DNA of 39,052 nt from an uncultured Gammaproteobacteria bacterium (GTDB lineage: Bacteria > Pseudomonadota > Gammaproteobacteria > Magnimaribacterales > D2472). The stretch spans positions 1 through 39,052 of the forward strand of contig CAJXAZ010000004.1 of NCBI GenBank assembly GCA_913050015.1, given 5' to 3'. Each line of letters starts with the position of its first letter. Position 1 is the stretch's first letter. Position numbers and translations under genes: made by a program. This document shows positions 1 to 8,033 of the stretch, piece by piece. The notes beneath the pieces were generated by a model that saw only the letters and a list, made by a program, of their open reading frames with translations, was not told the DNA's origin and made no database searches.

Positions 1-1
1 T

Positions 2-55
2 ATTAATAATAAAAGACCATCTGACGATGACTGGACTAACAGAATAGGACTTTAA
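2..55 (+). CDS. Possible C-terminal fragment of an unidentified protein
   Basis: The first 55 bases are open in frame 2 and would encode a short tail ending in TNRIGL before a TAA stop. It would lie tail-to-tail with tatC. Frame 3 is also open here (to a TAG at 45-47), so the reading frame is uncertain. The piece is too short to identify, and it could simply be intergenic DNA. I assign no function. Confidence 0.2.
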   Translation: MNNKRPSDDDWTNRIGL

Positions 56-69
56 AATCTAACGCAGAA

Positions 70-771
70 TTATTTATTTTTCGAAAACAATAAACCAAGC
101 TCAAATAATATCCACATTGGTATGGCTAGAAATAGCTGTGAAAAAATATCCGGTGGAGTGAGTAGCATGCCGATTACAAAGAACAAAATAATAAGATAAG
201 GCCTAGCCTTAACTAAAGATTCTTTTTTTGCAATCCCAGTTCTAATAAGCAAAAAAGTAGCCACTGGTATTTCAAATGCTATCCCGAATGCAAAGATAAG
301 CTTAATCACAAAGCTCAAATACTGATTAATATCTGTCATTACTTGAATAGATTCTGGCGCAACTCCAATAAAAAATTTAAAGATTATTGGTAGTACCACT
401 AGGTAGGCAAAAGCCACCCCTGCTGAAAATAAAAGAATTGTTGAAATCATCAATGGAGCTACAAATGATTTTTCATTTTTATAAAGCCCAGGGGACATGA
501 ACATCCATATTTCATAAAACAGATAAGGCATAGTTATTAGCAGCGCAGAAAAGAGAACTAACTTTAATGGCGCCATTAAAGGTGAGGTTACTTGAGTGGC
601 AATCATAGAGCTACCCGCTGGCAGGATATCTAGTAGAGGTGACGCTACAAAAGCATATATTTGGGATGCAAAAGGTATTCCAATAACTGACAGGATCCCT
701 AAGCAAATTAGCACTCTGATGAGTCTAGTACGAAGTTCTAGAAGATGACTTGAGATAGATTCTTTATTCAT
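70..771 (-). CDS. tatC: Sec-independent (Tat) translocase subunit TatC
   Basis: TatC is the polytopic inner-membrane receptor of the twin-arginine translocase. With TatB it binds the RR signal peptide of folded precursors and then recruits TatA. The 233-aa product shows six hydrophobic segments and the family opening (SISSHLLELRTRLI). The conserved cytoplasmic and first periplasmic loop residues are present around F-Y-E-I-W-M-F (about residues 85-91), and P-L is near residue 65. It is slightly shorter than the E. coli protein (258 aa), mostly through a short C-terminus. The start ATG lies 8 bp inside the 3' end of tatB, which implies translational coupling in tatA-tatB-tatC. No tatD follows within the window. 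Confidence 0.96.
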   Translation of the reverse strand: MNKESISSHLLELRTRLIRVLICLGILSVIGIPFASQIYAFVASPLLDILPAGSSMIATQVTSPLMAPLKLVLFSALLITMPYLFYEIWMFMSPGLYKNEKSFVAPLMISTILLFSAGVAFAYLVVLPIIFKFFIGVAPESIQVMTDINQYLSFVIKLIFAFGIAFEIPVATFLLIRTGIAKKESLVKARPYLIILFFVIGMLLTPPDIFSQLFLAIPMWILFELGLLFSKNK

Positions 772-1012
772 CTTTATTAGATTTTCCAGAAAGATCTAAC
801 TCTTCCATTCTCATTTCATTAAATACGTCTTTCTTAATTTCATCAGTACCAATTTCTATTTCAATATCTTTTTGAAAATTAGAAATTTGTTTTTGAATTT
901 TTTTATAAAACTTCAGCCAAGTTTTTATAAGCTCAGGAAGTCTAGTCGGACCAACAATAATGAGTCCTAAGATAAGGATAACCGCAATTTCTAGAAAGCC
1001 TATTTGAAACAA
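764..1012 (-). CDS. tatB: Sec-independent translocase subunit TatB
   Basis: TatB is a single-span membrane protein with an amphipathic helix that forms the substrate-binding complex with TatC. The 82-aa product has the typical N-terminus (MFQIGFLEIAVILILGL), the hinge motif VGPTRLPEL at about residues 20-28, and an acidic, charged C-terminal tail. The start codon is TTG (plus-strand CAA at 1010-1012). It is chosen because it gives exactly the canonical N-terminus, with no upstream room because tatA ends at 1016. It is shorter than E. coli TatB (171 aa), lacking most of the disordered tail. It overlaps tatC by 8 bp. Confidence 0.94.
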   Translation of the reverse strand: MFQIGFLEIAVILILGLIIVGPTRLPELIKTWLKFYKKIQKQISNFQKDIEIEIGTDEIKKDVFNEMRMEELDLSGKSNKDE

Positions 1013-1015
1013 TTG

Positions 1016-1180
1016 TTATTCGTCTTTTTCTTTTTCTTCGTCTTTTACAGCTTTTTTAAAACCTTTAAGACTTGCTCCAAGATCAGAGCCTAAAGATTTT
1101 AATTTACCGCTTCCAAAAATCAAAAGAACGACGACTAAAATTATTAGTAGCTGCCATAAACTTATTCCACCAAAGCCCAT
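1016..1180 (-). CDS. tatA: Sec-independent translocase pore subunit TatA (below ORF-track cutoff)
   Basis: This gene is not in the ORF track because it encodes only 54 residues. Reading the minus strand from the ATG at 1178-1180 gives [20 protein letters not shown], then a glycine/lysine hinge ([14 protein letters not shown]), an amphipathic helix (SLKGFKKAV) and a charged tail (KDEEKEKDE) before TAA. This is the complete TatA pattern: an N-terminal transmembrane helix, the FGxxKLP-like hinge and a short amphipathic helix. TatA oligomerises to form the translocation pathway. A good Shine-Dalgarno (AGGAG) lies a few bases upstream of the ATG. It sits between ubiB (9-nt gap) and tatB (3-nt gap). 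Confidence 0.95.
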   Translation of the reverse strand: MGFGGISLWQLLIILVVVLLIFGSGKLKSLGSDLGASLKGFKKAVKDEEKEKDE

Positions 1181-1189
1181 ATGAATCTC

Positions 1190-2671
1190 CTATGAGAGTA
1201 TTACAAATATACCCCATGCCATAATTATACCAACTCCGAAGAACCATATGATGTATTTTTGCTTTTGTAACTGCAGTTCCATTTTATGAAGCTTATCGTC
1301 ATTAGATTTTCTATTATGTGAATAGCCTCTAAGCTCATCAAGGGCTTCATATATAAAGCCAGGCATCTCCGATGCTTTAAGCAGTAGATCTTCTTTATTA
1401 TCAACAATAAAATCCTTAAGTTTGAGCGGGCTAAATTGCTCTTTAAGCCAATTATCAAGATAAGGTTCTGCTATTCCCCAGAAGTCTAATTCAGGATATA
1501 TCTGTCTCCCCATGCCCTCAATATGAATTAATGTCTTTTGAAGAAGCACCAAGGATGGTTGAAGAGATAGACCATAAGGTCTAGTACTTTGGAAAAGGTA
1601 TAAGAGCAACTTGCCAAATTCAATTTCAGATAATGGCTTCTCAAAAATAGGTTCACAACAAGCTCTTAAGGTATTTTCAAGCTCATTAATATTTGTATCA
1701 GTATTGACCCATCCTGAGCCAATAAATAACTGAGCTAAAGATTTATATTTTTGCTTTAGAACTGCCTGTAGCATTCTTGCAAGCATGTATCTTTCATCAT
1801 TCGACAAGGAACCTGTAATTGCGCAATCAATTGCTATATAGCCTGGAGTTTCTGGATGTTTCTTGGATACAAAAATATTTCCAGGATGCATATCGGCATG
1901 AAAGAAATTATCTCTAAAGACTTGATTAAGAAAAATCATTACTCCATTTTCAGCAAGCCTTTGTTTATTTATTCCATATTTTTCTATTTGCTCAATATCC
2001 GTACAAGGTATCCCATCAATTCTTTCAAGAACCATGACTTTGTTGGTAGTCATATCCCAAAAGACTTCTGGTATATAAAGCTCTTCTGAATTAGCAAAGT
2101 TCTTTCTAGTAAGGTTTGTATTAGCTGCCTCAAGCTTTAAATCTAATTCTCTAAGAATAGTGGTCTCATAATCTCTTACAACCTCAAGTGGTCTTAATCT
2201 GTGGCTTTCTGAATAAACATAAGTACAAAATTTTGCAGCTGCTCTGAGAAGCCTAAGGTTCTTCTTAACTTCTTTTTCAATATTAGGCCTCAAAACCTTG
2301 ATAACAATTTCTTTACCATTTTTCAATTTTGCAGAATGAACTTGAGCAAGAGAAGCTGCGGCAAGGGGCTTATCATCAAAGTCATCAAAGAGATTTTCTA
2401 TAGAATCGCCAAGCTCTTTTTCAATAATCGCTCTTAAAGTGGCAACTGGAAATGGCTTGCAGCTATCTGTAAGCCCTTGTAAATTTTTAGCTGTTTCTAT
2501 ATCTAGGATATCTGTTCGAGTAGATAGTAGCTGACCAAATTTTATAAAAATAGGACCTAGAGATTCAAGGAATTTAGCTAGTTTTTTGCCATCAGGGTTT
2601 TTAAAAATGCCAAACTTCATTCCTAAGAAAGACATCTTGAGACCTTGATAAATAAGAACAATTATATTCAT
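1190..2671 (-). CDS. ubiB: Ubiquinone biosynthesis regulatory protein kinase-like UbiB
   Basis: UbiB is an ABC1/ADCK/Coq8-family atypical kinase/ATPase needed for ubiquinone synthesis. The 493-aa product shows the KxGQ motif (KFGQ, residues 44-47) and the alanine-rich loop (AAASLAQVH, about 104-112). The invariant Lys is about K125. The catalytic loop HADMHPGN is at about 258-265, and an IDCA motif stands in place of DFG. A C-terminal hydrophobic helix (IIWFFGVGIIMAWGIFVIL) anchors it to the membrane. Compared with E. coli UbiB about 30 N-terminal residues are missing, but no in-frame room is available. The ATG overlaps the ubiJ TGA by 4 bp, so it is co-translated with ubiE-ubiJ. Confidence 0.95.
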   Translation of the reverse strand: MNIIVLIYQGLKMSFLGMKFGIFKNPDGKKLAKFLESLGPIFIKFGQLLSTRTDILDIETAKNLQGLTDSCKPFPVATLRAIIEKELGDSIENLFDDFDDKPLAAASLAQVHSAKLKNGKEIVIKVLRPNIEKEVKKNLRLLRAAAKFCTYVYSESHRLRPLEVVRDYETTILRELDLKLEAANTNLTRKNFANSEELYIPEVFWDMTTNKVMVLERIDGIPCTDIEQIEKYGINKQRLAENGVMIFLNQVFRDNFFHADMHPGNIFVSKKHPETPGYIAIDCAITGSLSNDERYMLARMLQAVLKQKYKSLAQLFIGSGWVNTDTNINELENTLRACCEPIFEKPLSEIEFGKLLLYLFQSTRPYGLSLQPSLVLLQKTLIHIEGMGRQIYPELDFWGIAEPYLDNWLKEQFSPLKLKDFIVDNKEDLLLKASEMPGFIYEALDELRGYSHNRKSNDDKLHKMELQLQKQKYIIWFFGVGIIMAWGIFVILS

Positions 2672-3180
2672 AAGTTATTTGTAGCCTCTAATCTATCAAC
2701 TCTTATCCCTAGGGTTCTTAATCTAGCCTGCAGCACATTGCCTTGGTCGGTATTAACGCTTTTTCTTGTAAATAACCTTTCTTTTACTAGGTGAGCTGAA
2801 ACAGCAGGAATATTTCCAAAATATTTATCAATTAGAAATATAAAATCTATATCAGCTTTTATCAAGATACTCATCATCACCGTGGCTAATTCAACATCTC
2901 CTGAAATCATGCTCTTTTTTATTTTCTTTGTAAAAATAAGTTGAAGAATTTCTGTGACGTTGGTGTGTATTTCAAAATTTGGAGAAGCAACTTCTTTAAA
3001 AGAAATTCTTTTATGATCTTCTTCAAGTTGAACATGAATTTTTTTATGACCTTTTAATGCTAGAACAAAATTAATGGGGTAAATGCTATAAAGCGAACTT
3101 CTTGAATTAGGAGAAGCTTCTTCTATATCATTTAAAAGATTAGATAAAATTTGACTAAGACTATTTTCCATATGCAACAT
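2668..3180 (-). CDS. ubiJ: Ubiquinone biosynthesis accessory factor UbiJ (SCP2 domain)
   Basis: UbiJ is a soluble lipid-binding accessory protein of the Ubi complex that acts with UbiK on hydrophobic intermediates. The 170-aa protein has an SCP2-like N-terminal part (about 30-115), including the stretch MISGDVELATVM typical of the lipid-binding fold. A helical C-terminus follows, ending in a heptad-like RLRTLGIRVDRLEA segment. Identification rests mainly on position between ubiE and ubiB plus these patterns, because UbiJ sequences diverge strongly. The start could be Met1 (3180) or Met4 (3171). Both lie inside the 3' end of ubiE, giving a coupling overlap of 20 or 11 bp. Confidence 0.86.
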   Translation of the reverse strand: MLHMENSLSQILSNLLNDIEEASPNSRSSLYSIYPINFVLALKGHKKIHVQLEEDHKRISFKEVASPNFEIHTNVTEILQLIFTKKIKKSMISGDVELATVMMSILIKADIDFIFLIDKYFGNIPAVSAHLVKERLFTRKSVNTDQGNVLQARLRTLGIRVDRLEATNNL

Positions 3181-3901
3181 GAATAGCTACGATGCCATTA
3201 AGTAAATTATAAAACTTACACTTTTTAAATCCTGCCTCAACAACCATTTCTTGAAGAGCCTCTTGTCCGGGATGCATTCTGATTGACTCTGCTAGATATT
3301 TATAACTTTCTGAGTCATTGGCAAGCATCGCTCCAAGCTTTGGCAATATATTAAATGAGTACCAGTCGTAAACTTTTGAAAATAATGGGTTGATAGGTTT
3401 AGAAAATTCTAAGATAAGCAATCTACCATCTTCCTTAAGACATCTTCTCATTTCCTTAAGACCTTTTTCTTTATCAGTGAAATTTCTCAAACCAAAACCA
3501 ATAGTAATTAAATCAAAGGTGTTATCCGCAAAAGGAATTGTTTCCCCGCTTAACTGACAAAAATGCGTATTAGATGAAAAGCTCTCATTTATGGCTCTAT
3601 TTCTTCCCTCAGCCAACATATCCATATTAATATCTGACATATAGATTTCTGTACTGGGATATTCTTTAGCTATTAGTTTAGCTATATCGCCTGTACCACT
3701 GGCAATATCAAGAACAGTGTCATGATCAGAAACCCCAGCAAGCTCAACAAGAATTTTTTTCCATAATCGGTGCATTCCCATCGACATTGCATCATTCATA
3801 ACATCATAGCTTCCAGCTACCGAAGTAAAAACCTCCCCAACATGAGCACTTTTATCTTTTGCGTCTACTTCTGTGAAGCCAAAATGAGTTTTTTTATTCA
3901 T
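3161..3901 (-). CDS. ubiE: Demethylmenaquinone/demethylubiquinone C-methyltransferase UbiE
   Basis: UbiE is the SAM-dependent C-methyltransferase of ubiquinone (and, where present, menaquinone) synthesis. The 246-aa product has the family-specific N-terminus (HVGEVFTSVAGSYDVMNDAMSMGMHRLWK), SAM motif I DIASGTGDIAKL (about 65-76), and UbiE signature 2 (IGFGLRNFTD, about 134-143), followed by RCLKEDGRLLILEFSKP. It begins 8 bp before the end of rsgA (3894), so rsgA-ubiE-ubiJ-ubiB-tatABC may be one transcript. No menaquinone genes are visible here, so the ubiquinone role is the safer reading. Confidence 0.96.
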   Translation of the reverse strand: MNKKTHFGFTEVDAKDKSAHVGEVFTSVAGSYDVMNDAMSMGMHRLWKKILVELAGVSDHDTVLDIASGTGDIAKLIAKEYPSTEIYMSDINMDMLAEGRNRAINESFSSNTHFCQLSGETIPFADNTFDLITIGFGLRNFTDKEKGLKEMRRCLKEDGRLLILEFSKPINPLFSKVYDWYSFNILPKLGAMLANDSESYKYLAESIRMHPGQEALQEMVVEAGFKKCKFYNLLNGIVAIHVAYGK

Positions 3902-4763
3902 CTTCCTCTCTATCTCTAAATTTAATAAAATTATTGTATCTGCTTTGGTTTATTTCTCCATTAATTAGTTTTTCTGTCACATGACATCCGTCATTATTAA
4001 TATGATTGCAGTCGTTAAATTTGCAATGCCTTGAAAATTCATAAATTTCCGAGAAACCTTTGATAATATCTTTATCATCCCATCCAGTTATATAGAGATC
4101 TCGAACACCTGGAGAATCAATAATTTTTGTGTCGTTATCAATTTCATAAAGCGTAGAGATGGAAGTGGTATGAACACCTTGATTATTAGAAAGAACATTT
4201 GTTTTAATATCTTTCCCAGTCAAGGATGTCGTTAGGGTTGATTTTCCAGCCCCAGAGTTACCTACAAAAACCACACATTTACCTTTTAAATAATCAGAGA
4301 CCTGACCAAGGTTTTGATTACTTTTTGCTGAAATATCAATGAAATCAATTTTAAGATTTTTATAGATTTCTAGCTTAGTTAGATATTCTTCATTTTGAAC
4401 TAGGTCAATTTTATTATTAATAATGAATGGAGTTATATTAGATAAGTTAGCAGTTAAAACCCACTTATCAATAAAATCAGTACTTGTCTTGGGCTCGGGT
4501 GTAACAAGAATACCTACATGAGTTACATTGGCAGCAACAACCTTAGATTTTAAGACCTCTTTTTTTTCTAAAATAGAAAATCTTGGCTCTCTTGAGAGAA
4601 TTAATCCTTTTATTTTTTTGCTATCTTGGATTATTTCAATATTAACAATATCTCCAACTACTACATCTTTTATGGCAATACAGCTTATGTCTGCATCTTT
4701 GGTTCGCACCAAGCAGCTATTAGAGTAGAATTCTATTACCAACCCAGTTTGAACTTTTTCCAT
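3894..4763 (-). CDS. rsgA: Small ribosomal subunit biogenesis GTPase RsgA
   Basis: RsgA is a circularly permuted GTPase that matures the 30S subunit. The order G4 (NKID), G5 (SAK), G1 (GNSGAGKS), G3 (DSPG) is clear, at about residues 117-219 counted from the ATG used here. The switch motif GVHTT is present, and the zinc-binding C-x4-C-x-H-x5-C knuckle follows (CKFNDCNHINNDGC). An N-terminal OB fold opens directly at GLVIEFYSN, so the basic N-terminal tail of E. coli RsgA (350 aa) is absent. The ORF track starts six codons upstream at a GTG (4781). I prefer the ATG at 4763 because the extra residues (MYFVLY) do not look like RsgA and neither start has a clear ribosome site. It is divergent from orn. 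Confidence 0.94.
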   Translation of the reverse strand: MEKVQTGLVIEFYSNSCLVRTKDADISCIAIKDVVVGDIVNIEIIQDSKKIKGLILSREPRFSILEKKEVLKSKVVAANVTHVGILVTPEPKTSTDFIDKWVLTANLSNITPFIINNKIDLVQNEEYLTKLEIYKNLKIDFIDISAKSNQNLGQVSDYLKGKCVVFVGNSGAGKSTLTTSLTGKDIKTNVLSNNQGVHTTSISTLYEIDNDTKIIDSPGVRDLYITGWDDKDIIKGFSEIYEFSRHCKFNDCNHINNDGCHVTEKLINGEINQSRYNNFIKFRDREEDE

Positions 4764-4804
4764 ATAAAGCACAAAATACACTAAAGGAAGGAATATAAAA
4801 AGTT

Positions 4805-5356
4805 ATGAAGAGCCAACAATCAAGAGAAAACTTAATTTGGATAGATCTAGAGATGACTGGATTAGATCCAGAAAAAGAAAGAATCATAGAAATAGCCACT
4901 TTAATAACCGACTCTCAACTAAATATTTTAGCTGAAGGTCCAAACATTATTGTCAGCCAACCGAAATCCCTGCTTGAGGGAATGGATGACTGGAATCAAA
5001 ATCAGCATGGATCTTCTGGCTTGATTGACTCTGTAAAGAAAAGTGCAGTAACAGAGCAAATGGCAGAAATTGAAACCCTTGAATTTATTTCTAAATATGT
5101 AGGGCAAAATCAATCACCTATGTGTGGCAACACTGTTTCGCATGACAGACGTTTCTTAATTAAGTACATGCCCCGATTAGAATCTTATTTTAATTACAGA
5201 CATATTGATGTCTCTTCGTTTAAAGAGGTTGCGGTTAGGTGGATGAATGAAGCTCAGGTTTACGAGAAACATGGTTCACATAGAGCTATGGGAGATATTA
5301 AGGATTCAGTGGGCGAGCTTAAGTTCTATAAAAATTTATTCTTGCCAGAAGGGTAG
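4805..5356 (+). CDS. orn: Oligoribonuclease
   Basis: Orn is the 3'-5' exoribonuclease that finishes mRNA decay by degrading dinucleotides and other very short oligoribonucleotides. The 183-aa protein is a DEDDh exonuclease: D14 and E16 in IDLEMTGLD, D114 in HDRRF, and H159/D164 in HRAMGD. The first Asp of the usual HxAxDD is replaced by Gly, but the catalytic Asp is kept. Divergent rsgA upstream matches the order in many gammaproteobacteria. An AAGGAAGGA tract lies about 12 nt upstream of the ATG. The stop TAG abuts the stop of the convergent DUF1820 gene with no gap. Confidence 0.96.
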   Translation: MKSQQSRENLIWIDLEMTGLDPEKERIIEIATLITDSQLNILAEGPNIIVSQPKSLLEGMDDWNQNQHGSSGLIDSVKKSAVTEQMAEIETLEFISKYVGQNQSPMCGNTVSHDRRFLIKYMPRLESYFNYRHIDVSSFKEVAVRWMNEAQVYEKHGSHRAMGDIKDSVGELKFYKNLFLPEG

Positions 5357-5683
5357 CTAATCAGAGCTATTAATAGGGTGAATATTTAGAGGAATTGGGC
5401 TAATTTTATTTTTATTTTCCTTAATCTTTGCCTCACCAGATTCCTGAACCTCATCTATCCTTATTATTGAATTAATCGGTATATAGCTTCTCTCAACTTT
5501 TGCGAATTCATTCTTAAGTTTTTCAGCAGCAGGATCAACAACTAGCTGTTTATCCTTGTTAAATATATAATCCTCAACTTCAATAAAACCGTACATTTCA
5601 CTTTGATATATCTGATTAGCAAAAACCTCATAGATTTCGCCAAGCTGCATAAAAATTATCTTGTAAACACTCTTTATTTTCAT
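5357..5683 (-). CDS. DUF1820 family protein
   Basis: This 108-aa protein matches the DUF1820 pattern known next to miaB/orn in gammaproteobacteria. It has the conserved core GEIYEVFANQIYQSEMYGF, then EVEDYIF, then VVDPAAEKLKNEF and the motif RSYIPINSIIRIDEV. The function of the family is not established. The protein is small, has no signal peptide or membrane helix, and looks like a cytosolic beta-rich domain with a disordered charged tail. It is divergent from miaB with only 13 bp between start codons, and tail-to-tail with orn with no gap. Confidence 0.88.
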   Translation of the reverse strand: MKIKSVYKIIFMQLGEIYEVFANQIYQSEMYGFIEVEDYIFNKDKQLVVDPAAEKLKNEFAKVERSYIPINSIIRIDEVQESGEAKIKENKNKISPIPLNIHPINSSD

Positions 5684-5696
5684 AATACTTAATTAT

Positions 5697-7037
5697 ATGG
5701 GAACAAAACTTTATATTAAAACTTACGGATGTCAAATGAATGAATATGACTCCGAAAAGACAGTAGATATCCTTAAAGAGAAGAGAGGGGTTGAGGTTAC
5801 AACCAATATAGAAGAAGCAGATATCATCTTATTAAATACATGCTCCATAAGAGACAAAGCAGAAGCAAAGGTATTTTCTGAACTAGGCAGATTAAATAAA
5901 CTTAAAGAAAAAAATCCTAATCTAAAAATTGGAGTCGGGGGCTGTGTCGCAACTCAAGAAGGACTTAATATTAAAAAAAGAGCTCCTTATGTAGACCTAA
6001 TATACGGACCACAGACTCTTCATAGAGTGTCAGATCTTTTAGATATTGACCAAAGCAAAGGTATTAAGGCAATAGACATTACTTTTCCAATAGAAGAAAA
6101 ATTTGATTCACTGCCCTCTCCAACCTCAGCAGGTCCTTCAAGTTTTGTTGCAATAATGGAAGGGTGTTCTAAATATTGTTCTTTCTGTGTTGTTCCTTAT
6201 ACCAGAGGCGATGAGGTGAGCAGAAAGCCTGAGCAAATCTTCGATGAAGTTGCTAGGCTTGCAGAGCAAGGCGTTTCAGAAATTACATTTATTGGTCAGA
6301 ATGTTAACTCATACAAAATGCCCTATAAGAACAGAATTCTCAGACTTTCAGATCTAATAGAAATCATTAGCCATATAGATGGAGTAGAAAGAATAAGGTT
6401 TACAACATCTCACCCCCTCGACATGACTGATGATCTTATTGACGTATATCAATACGTACCTCAACTTGTAAGTCAGCTCCACCTCCCCGTTCAATCTGGA
6501 TCTAATAAAATTTTAGAAAAGATGAAAAGAAATTATACGGTTGATATTTTTACAGATGCGCTGGAGAGGATTAGATCTCATAGACCAGATCTAAGAGTAT
6601 CCTCTGATTTCATAGTTGGGTTTCCAGGCGAGACAGAAAAAGATTTTAACGACACTATGGATTTAGTGAATCAAATAAAATTTGATTCCTCTTACAGTTT
6701 TATTTATTCAAAAAGGCCAGGCACCCCTGCTTCAAAATTAGAAGACAATACCCCAATGTCTGAAAAAAAAGAAAGGCTGGATGTTCTCCAAGCACAACTA
6801 AATAAACATCACAAAGAGCATAGTATGAGCATGATAGGCTCAATACAAAGATGTTTAGTTACCGGCTTATCAAAGAAAAGTGCAAATCAGCTTCAAGCAA
6901 GAACAGAATGCAATAGAGTTGTTAATTTTGACTTCCAAAATATTGGTTTTATAGGTAAATTAGTAGATATAAGTATTGATGAGACTTTTTCTTATTCATT
7001 GCTAGGCACATTGCATAACTCAACAGGACAAAATTAA
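5697..7037 (+). CDS. miaB: tRNA-2-methylthio-N6-dimethylallyladenosine synthase MiaB
   Basis: MiaB is a radical-SAM methylthiotransferase that converts i6A37 to ms2i6A37 in tRNAs reading UNN codons. The 446-aa protein has the N-terminal UPF0004 domain with its three cluster cysteines (about C12, C49, C83). The radical-SAM CxxxCxxC (CSKYCSFC, about 157-164) follows, then a TIM-barrel core with LHLPVQSGSNKIL. A C-terminal TRAM domain covers about 380-440. It is the first gene of a tight operon with ybeZ, ybeY, corC and lnt, a conserved gammaproteobacterial order. Confidence 0.97.
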   Translation: MGTKLYIKTYGCQMNEYDSEKTVDILKEKRGVEVTTNIEEADIILLNTCSIRDKAEAKVFSELGRLNKLKEKNPNLKIGVGGCVATQEGLNIKKRAPYVDLIYGPQTLHRVSDLLDIDQSKGIKAIDITFPIEEKFDSLPSPTSAGPSSFVAIMEGCSKYCSFCVVPYTRGDEVSRKPEQIFDEVARLAEQGVSEITFIGQNVNSYKMPYKNRILRLSDLIEIISHIDGVERIRFTTSHPLDMTDDLIDVYQYVPQLVSQLHLPVQSGSNKILEKMKRNYTVDIFTDALERIRSHRPDLRVSSDFIVGFPGETEKDFNDTMDLVNQIKFDSSYSFIYSKRPGTPASKLEDNTPMSEKKERLDVLQAQLNKHHKEHSMSMIGSIQRCLVTGLSKKSANQLQARTECNRVVNFDFQNIGFIGKLVDISIDETFSYSLLGTLHNSTGQN

Positions 7038-7043
7038 CTTTTA

Positions 7044-8033
7044 ATGCAAGAAATACAAACCGCTCTTAAGAACATTTCCTTAAAACCATCAAGCGCAGAC
7101 AGAATAGCAATTTTTGTTGGTGAGCTTAATGGAAATCTAAAACTCATTGAAAAAACATTTTCAGTAAAAGTTTTTCACAAAGGCAGCCAAATTAATATTA
7201 CCGGTAGTGATCAAAATATTAAGCATGCCTCTGATGCTATTCTGGATTTATATAACCTAACAAAGAAGAACATTGAGCTTACTAAAGAAGCGGTTCATTT
7301 AACTATCCAGTCTCATTTAAACCTAAGTCTTGCCAGACATAGCAAAGAAGATATCCAAAAGACTGAAATCAAGATACAGACACCAAAAAAAATTATTAGG
7401 GCAAGAGGCAAAAATCAACAAGACTACATGAGAAGAATTTCAAAATATGAACTAAATTTTGGAATTGGCCCGGCTGGAACTGGCAAGACATATATAGCAG
7501 TAGCTGCCGCAGTAGATGCATTATTAACTGATAAGGTTCAAAGAATAATTTTGATTAGGCCTGCTGTAGAGGCTGGAGAAAAGCTCGGGTTTCTTCCAGG
7601 AGACATGTCACAAAAAGTAGATCCATATTTAAGACCACTATATGACGCCCTATATGAAATGGTCGGAGCTGATAGAGTGAGTAAATTGATTGAAAAAGAA
7701 GCTATTGAAATTGCTCCCTTGGCCTATTTAAGAGGTAGAACTTTAAATAATTCATTTATCATTATGGATGAAAGTCAAAATACAACAGTTGATCAAATGA
7801 AAATGGTTCTAACTAGAATGGGCTTTGGCTCTTATGCTGTAATCAACGGAGATCTTACGCAAACAGATTTACCAAAGCATATAACCTCAGGATTAGATCA
7901 TGTCATGCAGGTCCTAGAAGAAACTAAAGGTATAGGCTTTACTGAATTTTCCTCCCAAGATGTTGTCAGACATCCTTTGGTAAGGAAAATTATTGATGCT
8001 TATCAGGCATTTGAAGAAAAAATAGCTAAGTGA
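7044..8033 (+). CDS. ybeZ: PhoH-like ATPase (YbeZ)
   Basis: This is a PhoH-family NTPase that works with the endoribonuclease YbeY in RNA/ribosome processing in related bacteria. The 329-aa protein has a KH-like N-terminal part (about 1-75), a Walker A GPAGTGKT (142-149) and a Walker B-type MDESQNTT (241-248). The family motifs IRPAVEAGEKLGFLPGD and GDLTQTDLP are also present. It starts 6 nt after miaB, and its TGA overlaps the GTG start of ybeY by 4 bp, which supports joint synthesis with YbeY. Confidence 0.95.
   Translation: MQEIQTALKNISLKPSSADRIAIFVGELNGNLKLIEKTFSVKVFHKGSQINITGSDQNIKHASDAILDLYNLTKKNIELTKEAVHLTIQSHLNLSLARHSKEDIQKTEIKIQTPKKIIRARGKNQQDYMRRISKYELNFGIGPAGTGKTYIAVAAAVDALLTDKVQRIILIRPAVEAGEKLGFLPGDMSQKVDPYLRPLYDALYEMVGADRVSKLIEKEAIEIAPLAYLRGRTLNNSFIIMDESQNTTVDQMKMVLTRMGFGSYAVINGDLTQTDLPKHITSGLDHVMQVLEETKGIGFTEFSSQDVVRHPLVRKIIDAYQAFEEKIAK

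Noticed and set aside
1856-2089. 77-aa plus-strand ORF opposite ubiB
   Set aside because: Antisense shadow of a confidently identified gene.
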